Source: an uncultured Rhodospirillaceae bacterium
GTDB lineage: Bacteria; Pseudomonadota; Alphaproteobacteria; Rhodospirillales; Magnetospirillaceae
Length of the DNA stretch: 64,000 nucleotides
Direction: 5' to 3'
NCBI GenBank assembly: GCA_937887565.1
Contig: CALABS010000040.1
Coordinates: 106,698 to 170,697 of the forward strand
Positions 54,526-61,178 of this stretch are shown here, piece after piece. How positions within the stretch are numbered: position 1 is the stretch's first letter; every line of letters begins with the position of its first letter. The position numbers were made by a program, and so were the translations under genes. The notes beneath the pieces were generated by a model. It was not told where the DNA came from. It saw nothing but the letters and a program-made list of their open reading frames with translations, and made no database searches.

Positions 54526-54795
54526 TCAGGCCTTGGCGGCGGCGGCGGGCGCCTTGGCCGCCTTGGGGGTCACGGCCTTGGCCTTGGGAGCCGCCTTGGG
54601 CTTGTCCGCCTTCACCTTCTCGGCCTTGGGCTTGGCGGCGGCCTTGGGCTTCTCCGCCTTGATGGCGGGCGCCTTGGCACCGCCAGCCTGCGCCTCGGCC
54701 TGGAGCCAGTGGTCGAGGTCGCGGCCCTCGGGCCGGCCCTCCTCTTCCCAGATGCGATACGCGGCCTGCTCGATCTTCGACTTCTCGGCGCTCAT
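54526..54795 (-). CDS. DUF2934 protein with lysine/alanine-rich tail
   Basis: An 89-residue protein. The N-terminal DUF2934 segment (IEQAAYRIWEEEGRPEGRDLDHWLQAE, about 8-34) is followed by a strongly basic Lys-Ala-Pro-rich tail (about 40-89) resembling histone-H1-like or AlgP-like proteins. It may bind nucleic acid, which is an inference. The ATG at 54795 has a GGGGGGACC ribosome-binding site. Confidence 0.8.
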   Translation of the reverse strand: MSAEKSKIEQAAYRIWEEEGRPEGRDLDHWLQAEAQAGGAKAPAIKAEKPKAAAKPKAEKVKADKPKAAPKAKAVTPKAAKAPAAAAKA

Positions 54796-54884
54796 CTCGG
54801 TCCCCCCAGGGGTCTGACTGGAATGCGAAAAAACACTATCGCACGCATGCCGGTACCGCAATCCCCCGGGGGGATGGGGGACGG

Positions 54885-55328
54885 TCAGGCGGCGTGGGCC
54901 TGCTTGGCGCGCCGGGCCGCCTCGGCCTCCTCCTTCGAGTAGGCCTTGCCCTGCCACAGCATTTCGTAGGCGATCTCCTCGTTGCCGTTCTCGCACAGCG
55001 CCAGGACGTCGCGGAACAGCGGCTGGAAGGTGTCGCTGCGATGGGACCGTTCGTGCTCCTCGAAGCTGCGCCAGAAGGTGATGATCATCGCCTCGCGGCC
55101 CTTGAGCGGGTTCTCCACCACCTGGCCGACGGTCGAGCCCTCGTTGGAGACCTGCCCCGAATTGAGCGCCACGAAGCCGCCGACGAAGCCGGTGTCGGAA
55201 TGGTAGGTCTTGACGTTCTCGCACAGCAGGGCGACCCGCTCCTGGAGGTCGTCGACGTCGAACCCCTCCTTGAGGACGACCCGGTTGATGGTGACGACGC
55301 CGTCGGTGGGAAAACCGTGGATCAGCAT
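54885..55328 (-). CDS. ABM-superfamily monooxygenase-like protein, possible heme-degrading enzyme
   Basis: A 147-residue protein with a dimeric alpha/beta-barrel pattern: INRVVLKEGFDVDDLQERVALLCENVKTY..., and IITFWRSFEEHERSHRSDTFQPLF, which resembles the Trp-containing helix region of antibiotic-biosynthesis-monooxygenase and IsdG-type heme-degrading enzymes. The ATG at 55328 is preferred because GGAGG lies six bases before it (an in-frame ATG is at 55340). An Irr/Fur-like palindrome sits 39 bases upstream, supporting an iron or heme role. The exact reaction is not established. Confidence 0.65.
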   Translation of the reverse strand: MLIHGFPTDGVVTINRVVLKEGFDVDDLQERVALLCENVKTYHSDTGFVGGFVALNSGQVSNEGSTVGQVVENPLKGREAMIITFWRSFEEHERSHRSDTFQPLFRDVLALCENGNEEIAYEMLWQGKAYSKEEAEAARRAKQAHAA

Positions 55329-55366
55329 GAGAACCTCCATCGCTCTAACATCCTGTTTTTCTAATA

Positions 55367-55383
55367 TAGAGAATAATTCTAAA
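55367..55383 (-). promoter_or_regulatory. Irr/Fur-like iron box
   Basis: On the minus strand the sequence is TTTAGAATTATTCTCTA. This agrees with the alphaproteobacterial Irr iron-control element TTTAGAA-N3-TTCTAAA except for two bases in the second arm. It also contains the core GAATAATTC found in Fur boxes. It lies in AT-rich DNA directly upstream of the monooxygenase-like gene. Confidence 0.5.
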
Positions 55384-55613
55384 TATCAACCACACAGGGG
55401 GTGCGGTCTTTCCGGCCCGCGCCCCGCGCCATGCGCGCATTGCAGAGATATTACTTTCACCGCACCGTTATTATTAAACAAAATATGATGAAATCTTTGC
55501 CCTTGCTCCATGGCATTTGTTCTGAATAATAATTCGTATGACGGTTCGGGATATTATCAGCAGTTCAATACGCCAATGTCTTTTGGGTGGGACCGGGCGC
55601 AAGGATCGTTACA
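55384..55613. other. AT-rich divergent intergenic region
   Basis: An AT-rich stretch in a GC-rich genome between the monooxygenase-like gene and the response regulator. It contains several TTATTATT/AATAATAATT runs that could act as promoters for both, but no clear hexamer pair or RNA gene was identified. Confidence 0.5.
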
Positions 55614-56471
55614 ATGGCAGAGCCGAATTTTTCCTTATGCAGGGCCGTGATTGCCGACCCGAGCCCACTCATCCGCCAAGGCGTCCGCAACACACTGCAC
55701 TCCCTTGGCTTCCGGGAGGTGCGTGACACGGCGTCCTATGTCGCCCTCAACGACGAATGCAAGGCCGAGGTCGACCTGATCATCGCCAATGCCGAGATCG
55801 AGGGCGGCGACACCAGTTTCCTGATCCGCAACCTGCGCGCCGGCAAGCTGGGGCCGGACCCCTTCGTGGTGGTGATCACCATCTTGACCAACGGCGACGA
55901 GGCCCATATCCGGAAGGTCGCCGACAGCGGCAGCGACGGGCTGTTGCTGATCCCCTTCGCCCCCGACCAACTGATGCGGCGGGTGCGCATGCTGGCCGAT
56001 CGGCGCAAGCCGTTCGTGGTCACCCACAACTACCTGGGACCGGACCGCCGCAAGGCGGCGCGGCCGGGCGGGGCGGGCAGCGCCGGGCTTTTCGAGGTCC
56101 CCAATCCCCTGGCCGCCCGTGCCAAGGGCAGTGGCGGGCGCTATGCCCGGCTGCGCGAAGAGGCCAGGCAACGCTTGTTGCACGAGCGCATCGCCAGCAT
56201 CGCCGGCGGCATCGAATGGGAGTGCCAGTCGATTTACGTCGCGGTGCGCGACGGCCAGAAAATTCCGGACGACATCGTGACGCGGCTGTTCCGGGTCGAA
56301 AACAATTGCGAGGAGTTGGTGAACGCCCGCGACCTGCACCGTGCCGGCGCCACCGCCGAATTGCTCGGGCAGGAGGTGGGGTGGATCAAGAACCGCTACA
56401 GCCAGGCCAGTTTCCGCGACTACGAGGGGCTCTACAACCATGCCCAACGCCTGGCGCGCGAACTGCGGTGA
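55614..56471 (+). CDS. atypical response regulator with unknown C-terminal domain
   Basis: A 285-residue protein: a receiver-like domain (about 8-125) and a C-terminal helical region with no recognised output domain (IASIAGGIEWECQSIYVAV, then RVENNCEELVNARDLHRAG). At the phospho-acceptor position the usual Asp is Asn (DLIIANAE, residue 59), and the conserved Lys is Ile (LLLIPFAP, residue 113); only one of the acidic pair remains (IADPSP, Asp15). It may act without phosphorylation. The ATG at 55614 has an AAGGA ribosome-binding site. Confidence 0.78.
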   Translation: MAEPNFSLCRAVIADPSPLIRQGVRNTLHSLGFREVRDTASYVALNDECKAEVDLIIANAEIEGGDTSFLIRNLRAGKLGPDPFVVVITILTNGDEAHIRKVADSGSDGLLLIPFAPDQLMRRVRMLADRRKPFVVTHNYLGPDRRKAARPGGAGSAGLFEVPNPLAARAKGSGGRYARLREEARQRLLHERIASIAGGIEWECQSIYVAVRDGQKIPDDIVTRLFRVENNCEELVNARDLHRAGATAELLGQEVGWIKNRYSQASFRDYEGLYNHAQRLARELR

Positions 56472-56540
56472 AAAGAAGAAGGCGGGGCCCTCGCGGACTC
56501 CGCCTCCTCCTGCTTCCACGGGAAGGTTGGACGTTTTCCC

Positions 56541-57728
56541 TTACGTCTGCTTCAGCGCCGCGACGCCGGGCAGGGTCTTGCCCTCCAGCCATTCCAGGAA
56601 CGCGCCGCCGGCGGTGGAGACATAGGAGAACTTGTCCTCGACGCCCGCCTTGGCCAGGGCCGCGACGGTATCGCCGCCGCCGGCCACGGTCAGCAGCTTG
56701 CCCTGCGTGGTGCGCTCGGCCGCGGCCCGGGCGACGGCGTTGGTGGCGTTGTCGAACGGCTCGATCTCGAAGGCGCCCAGCGGGCCGTTCCAGACCAGGG
56801 TCTTGCAGCCGCCCAGGCGGTCGACGATGGCCTCGACGCTGGCCGGGCCGGCGTCCAGGATCATCATGTCCGCCGGCACGGCGTCCAGCGGCACCACCTT
56901 GCTGGGGGCGTTGGCGGCGAACTCGGAGGCGACCACCACGTCGATGGGCAGCACGATGTGGCAGCCGGCCGCCTTGGCCTTGTCCATGATCGACCGCGCG
57001 GTGTCGGCCATGTCCTTCTCGCACAGCGACTTGCCCACATCCAGGCCCTGGGCGAACATGAAGGTGTTGGCCATGCCGCCACCGATGATCAGATAATCCA
57101 CCTTGGCGACCAGGTTGCCGAGAAGGTCCAGCTTGGTGGACACCTTGGCGCCGCCGACCACGGCGGCCACCGGCTTCTCGGGCTTCTCCAGCGCCTTTCC
57201 AAGCGCCTCCAGCTCGGCCTGCATCAGGCGGCCAGCGGCGGCGGGCAGGATGTGCGCCAGCCCTTCGGTCGAGGCATGGGCCCGGTGGGCGGTCGAGAAG
57301 GCGTCGTTGACGTAGAGGTCGCCGTTGGCGGCCAGCGCCTTGGCGAAGGCGGCGTCGTTCTTCTCTTCCTCGGGATGGAAGCGGACGTTCTCGAACAGGA
57401 CCACGTCGCCGTCCTTCATGGCGGCCACCGCCGTCTCGGCGGCGGCGCCGACGCAGTCGTCGGCCCAACCGACGGCACGGCCCAGCGCCTTGGACAGCGG
57501 CTCGAGCAGCAGCTTCTGCGAGTACTTGTCCTCGCGGCCCTTGGGGCGGCCGAAATGGGTGATGACGATGACCTTGGCGCCGTTGTCGGCCAGGTCCTTC
57601 AAGGTGGCCGCCGAGCGGTCGATGCGGGTGGTGTCCGTGACCTTGCCGTCCTTGGAGGGAACGTTGAGGTCGGCGCGGACCAGCACCCGCTTGCCCTTGA
57701 CGTCGAGGGCGTCGATGGTGCGGAACAT
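56541..57728 (-). CDS. pgk: phosphoglycerate kinase
   Basis: Transfers phosphate between 1,3-bisphosphoglycerate and ADP in glycolysis and the Calvin cycle; 395 residues. RVLVRADLNVP near the N-terminus, HFGRPKG near 59, the hinge GGAKVSTKLDLL near 190, and the nucleotide motif GGGDTVAALAKAG near 350 are present. The ATG at 57728 has GGGGGA six bases before it and is preferred to the ATG at 57734. Downstream of gap on the same strand. Confidence 0.96.
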   Translation of the reverse strand: MFRTIDALDVKGKRVLVRADLNVPSKDGKVTDTTRIDRSAATLKDLADNGAKVIVITHFGRPKGREDKYSQKLLLEPLSKALGRAVGWADDCVGAAAETAVAAMKDGDVVLFENVRFHPEEEKNDAAFAKALAANGDLYVNDAFSTAHRAHASTEGLAHILPAAAGRLMQAELEALGKALEKPEKPVAAVVGGAKVSTKLDLLGNLVAKVDYLIIGGGMANTFMFAQGLDVGKSLCEKDMADTARSIMDKAKAAGCHIVLPIDVVVASEFAANAPSKVVPLDAVPADMMILDAGPASVEAIVDRLGGCKTLVWNGPLGAFEIEPFDNATNAVARAAAERTTQGKLLTVAGGGDTVAALAKAGVEDKFSYVSTAGGAFLEWLEGKTLPGVAALKQT

Positions 57729-57758
57729 GGGCATTCCCCCTAATCTGCGATGTGAAAG

Positions 57759-57785
57759 GCGCCGGCCCCCGTGGGAGGCCGGCGC
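57759..57785 (-). terminator. hairpin between gap and pgk
   Basis: GCGCCGGCC (57759-57767) pairs with GGCCGGCGC (57777-57785). On the minus strand CTTTC follows. Lying just after gap, it may partially terminate and lower pgk expression relative to gap. Confidence 0.6.
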
Positions 57786-57795
57786 GGCAGTCTTC

Positions 57796-58797
57796 TTAGT
57801 TCTTCGCCACGTGCTGCACGAAGCGCAGCATGTTGCAGGTGTAGCCGTATTCGTTGTCGTACCAGGACACCACCTTGACGAAGGTGCCGTCGAGCGCGAT
57901 GCCGGCGTCGGCGTCGAAGATGGACGGCTGCGAGCAGCCGCGGAAGTCGGTGGCGACCACCTTGTCCTCGGTGTAGCCTAGCACGCCCTTCAGCTCGCCC
58001 TCGGAGGCGGCCTTCATGGCCTTGCAGATGTCCTCGTAGGTGGCGTCCTTGGTCAGTTCGACGGTCAGGTCGACCACCGAGACGTCCGAGGTGGGGACGC
58101 GGAAGGCCATGCCGGTCAGCTTCTTGTTCAGCTCGGGCAGGACCTTGCCCACCGCCTTGGCGGCGCCGGTCGACGACGGGATGATGTTCTCGAGGATGCC
58201 GCGGCCGCCGCGCCAATCCTTGGACGACGGGCCGTCGACGGTCTTCTGGGTGGCGGTGGCGGCGTGAACGGTGGTCATCAGGCCGCGCTTGATGCCCCAG
58301 TTGTCGTTCAGGACCTTGGCCACCGGGGCCAGGCAGTTGGTGGTGCACGAGGCGGCCGACACGATGGCCTCGCCGGCATACTTGGCGTGGTTGACGCCGT
58401 AGACGAACATCGGGGTGTCGTCCTTGGACGGCGCCGACTGCACCACCTTCTTGGCGCCGGCGGCCAGGTGCTTCTCGCACGATTCCTTGGTCAGGAAGAA
58501 GCCGGTGGACTCGACCACCACGTCGACGCCGACCTCGCCCCACTTCAGGTTGGCGGGGTCCTTCTCGGCGGTCAGGCGGATGCGCTTGCCGTTGACGACC
58601 AGGGTGTTGCCGTCCACCGAGATGTCGCCGTTGAAGCGGCCGTGCACCGAGTCGTACTTCAGCATGTAGGCCAGGTAGTCGGCGTCGAGCAGGTCGTTGA
58701 TGGCGACGACCTCGATCTCCGGGAAATCCTTGGCGACGGCACGGAACACCATGCGACCGATGCGGCCGAAACCGTTGATGCCTACACGAATAGTCAT
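57796..58797 (-). CDS. gap: glyceraldehyde-3-phosphate dehydrogenase
   Basis: Oxidative phosphorylation of glyceraldehyde-3-phosphate; 333 residues. NAD-binding VGINGFGRIGRMV starts the protein; the catalytic Cys is in SAASCTTNCLAPVAK near 151 and the His partner in MTTVHAATATQ. The C-terminal WYDNEYGYTCNML matches the family. A strong GGAGGAAG ribosome-binding site precedes the ATG at 58797. With pgk it forms the gap-pgk pair of lower glycolysis. Confidence 0.97.
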   Translation of the reverse strand: MTIRVGINGFGRIGRMVFRAVAKDFPEIEVVAINDLLDADYLAYMLKYDSVHGRFNGDISVDGNTLVVNGKRIRLTAEKDPANLKWGEVGVDVVVESTGFFLTKESCEKHLAAGAKKVVQSAPSKDDTPMFVYGVNHAKYAGEAIVSAASCTTNCLAPVAKVLNDNWGIKRGLMTTVHAATATQKTVDGPSSKDWRGGRGILENIIPSSTGAAKAVGKVLPELNKKLTGMAFRVPTSDVSVVDLTVELTKDATYEDICKAMKAASEGELKGVLGYTEDKVVATDFRGCSQPSIFDADAGIALDGTFVKVVSWYDNEYGYTCNMLRFVQHVAKN

Positions 58798-59316
58798 TTC
58801 TTCCTCCACTTGGTACGACGCGGCGGAGCAGGCGCAACCCTGACTGGGAGTCGAGAGTGCCGTCGGCACGGAGTGTTCTTGGGCTTCTGGCCTGCCGGGA
58901 CGGGCAACCATATTGCACACTCCAAGAGGCGAATCCAGTCCCGAAAACGACAAATCCCCCCCGACTGGCGAGATAAGACATATCCGTGAATTATTCCCAC
59001 CCGGGTGGGGGAGACAACATCACCCGATGCGGCGGGCAAGTAATAACAAACGGGTGGATAGACGCCTTGCCGCCTTCCCCACCCCTCTCGCCTCTCAGGG
59101 ATTATTTTGCAACGCAAAAAGAGTCTCGAGTGATTTGCTGTCGTTTTGACGCGGTTGCATGCGTGACTCACCTGGTCCCCGAAGGTCCTTCACGTGGTCG
59201 CCGAGGTCCGGCCGGCTCCGCCGTCTTCGTCCGCCGCCCACCCCATGGCGCCGATTGCCGCCGCCGCCGGCCGGGGGCATATGCCAAGGACGGCGCCATG
59301 GAAAAGGAGGCGCGCG
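58798..59316. other. 519-bp intergenic region between gap and NDH-2
   Basis: No gene is supported here on either strand. It must contain the gap promoter (leftwards) and that of the NDH-2 gene (rightwards). The only clear structure is the small inverted repeat TTTTGC-AAC-GCAAAA at 59105-59119. A region of 58970-59150 is more AT-rich than its surroundings. Confidence 0.6.
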
Positions 59317-60876
59317 ATGGCGCGGCGGGTGCTGATCCTGGGGGGCGGCTTCGGGGGCATGTTCGCCGCCAGCGCCCTGGCCCGCATGCCGTCCGGGCTG
59401 GTGGAGGTGGAGCTGGTGGACGAGCACAACTACTTCGTCTTCCAGCCGCTGCTGCCCGAGGTGGCGGCGGGCACCTTGAATCCCGCCGACGCGGTGACGC
59501 CCTTCCGCCACCTGTTGCCGGGAGTGAAGGTCGGCGAGGGCCGCGTGGTCGGAATCGACCCCGGCGCCCGCCGCGTCGAGGTGGTCCAAGGCGGCCGGCG
59601 GCGGGTCCGGTCCGTCGCCTACGACCATCTGGTGATCGCGCTCGGCACGCGGGTGGATCTGTCGCGCTTTCCCGGCCTCGCCGAACACGCCTTCCTGATG
59701 AAGGACCTCGCCGACGCCTTCACCTTGCGCAACCACGTCATCGACTGCCTGGAGCAGGCCGATTCCGTCGACGATGCCGCCGTCAAGCGGCGCCTGCTGA
59801 CGGTGGTGGTGATCGGCGGGGGGCTGTCGGGGGTGGAGACCATGGGCGAGATCGAGGCCATGATCACGCGGGCGCTCGGCACCTATCCCCGCATCCGCCG
59901 CGACGAGGTGCGGCTGGTGCTGGTCGAGTTCCGCCCGCGCCTGCTGCCCGAGGTCCCGGTGCGGCTGGCCGACTATGCCCGCCAGGCGCTGGGCCGGCGG
60001 GGGGTGGAGGTGGTGACCGGCGTCGGGGTGGGCTCGGCCTCGGCCGACGCGGTGGAACTGGCCGACGGCCGCGTCATCGCGACCGCCACCATCATCGCCA
60101 CCATCGGCAACAGCCCCCATCCGCTGGTGGCCGAGCTGTCGCTGCCCAACCGCAAGGGGCGGCTGGTCACCGACCAGGTGCTCAGGGTCCAGGGCCGCGA
60201 CGACATCTGGGCCATCGGCGACTGCGCATGGATCGGGCTCGATGGCGACGAACTGCCGGCCGCGCCGCCCACCGCCCAGGCGGCCCGCCAGGAGGCCGGG
60301 GTGCTGGCCCACAACCTGGGCGTGGCGGCGGGCGGGCCTGGCGGCATGCGCCGGTTCCAGTACCGCTCGCGCGGGCAACTGGCGTCGCTGGGCGGCCGCC
60401 GGGGCGTCGCCGAGTTGGGCGGCCGCCAGATCACCGGCTGGCCGGCCTGGGTGCTGTGGCGGGCCGCCTATCTGGGCATGCTGCCGGGGCGGGCGTTCAA
60501 GGTGCGGGTCGGGCTGGATTGGCTGCTGGATTCGGTGCTTCCGCGCAATCTGGTGCAGATCGCCCCGCCAAGGCCGGCGGCGGTGCGCCGGGCCCGGTTC
60601 CGGGCCGGCGACGAGGTCTACCGGCGCGGCGACTGGACCGGGCCGGTCTATATGGTCGAAAGCGGCGCCTTCGAGCGCGAGGAGAGCGGCGGCGGGCGGG
60701 CGGTGATCGGGCCGGGCGGGCATTTCGGCCAGACATGCATGCGCGGCGAACGCCTGCGGCGGGCGTCGGTGCGGGCGCTCGAGGATTCCCGCTGCCTGAT
60801 GGTGGACCGGGACGAGTTCGACCTGCTGGCCGCCTGTTCCCAGGTGTTGGGCGAGGATGCCCGCCGCCGGGGGTGA
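59317..60876 (+). CDS. NDH-2-type NAD(P)H dehydrogenase fused to a cyclic-nucleotide-binding-like domain
   Basis: A 519-residue protein. The first 420 residues are a type II NADH:quinone oxidoreductase: FAD motif LILGGGFGGMFAA, EHNYFVFQPLLPEVAAGTL, NAD motif VVVIGGGLSGVET near 166, and IWAIGDCAWI near 299. Residues from about 425 to 510 resemble a cNMP-binding domain (FRAGDEVYRRGDWTGPVYMVESG, PGGHFGQ, RRASVRALEDSRCLMVDRDEF), with Gln in place of the usual Glu of FGE. The ATG at 59317 has AAGGAGG before it. It would feed electrons from NADH to quinone, perhaps under ligand control. Confidence 0.88.
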   Translation: MARRVLILGGGFGGMFAASALARMPSGLVEVELVDEHNYFVFQPLLPEVAAGTLNPADAVTPFRHLLPGVKVGEGRVVGIDPGARRVEVVQGGRRRVRSVAYDHLVIALGTRVDLSRFPGLAEHAFLMKDLADAFTLRNHVIDCLEQADSVDDAAVKRRLLTVVVIGGGLSGVETMGEIEAMITRALGTYPRIRRDEVRLVLVEFRPRLLPEVPVRLADYARQALGRRGVEVVTGVGVGSASADAVELADGRVIATATIIATIGNSPHPLVAELSLPNRKGRLVTDQVLRVQGRDDIWAIGDCAWIGLDGDELPAAPPTAQAARQEAGVLAHNLGVAAGGPGGMRRFQYRSRGQLASLGGRRGVAELGGRQITGWPAWVLWRAAYLGMLPGRAFKVRVGLDWLLDSVLPRNLVQIAPPRPAAVRRARFRAGDEVYRRGDWTGPVYMVESGAFEREESGGGRAVIGPGGHFGQTCMRGERLRRASVRALEDSRCLMVDRDEFDLLAACSQVLGEDARRRG

Positions 60877-61178
60877 AGCCCATCCGCCTAGGCCGAACCG
60901 CCGCCCCCCCCTGGACCTCGGTGCGATAGGCGGCGGACGGCGGCGATGGCATCATCCGCCCCGGTGACGCCGACGCCGCCGACCCCTTGCGGCGGTGATC
61001 CGGGGAGGCCCGATCCCCCCAATCCCCCTGGGGCCGCCTACGGATCGGGGCCGTGACGCGCCAGCGTCCGGCCCCGTGGCGTCCCCGCCACCAGCCCCGC
61101 CATCGGCATGGGTGACGCGCCCGCCCTTTGCGCGCATGATGGCGACCGCTGTCGCCAACCATCGCTCCGGGCCATTTC
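60877..61178. other. 302-bp intergenic region before addA
   Basis: GC-rich, with no convincing gene, RNA or promoter. Several C- and G-rich runs (for example CCCCCCC near 60905) suggest possible hairpins, but no clear terminator was found. Confidence 0.5.

Noticed and set aside
58798..59316. tRNA or small-RNA gene in the gap/NDH-2 interval
   Set aside because: No acceptor-stem plus T-loop pattern and no terminator-ended hairpin set could be found.
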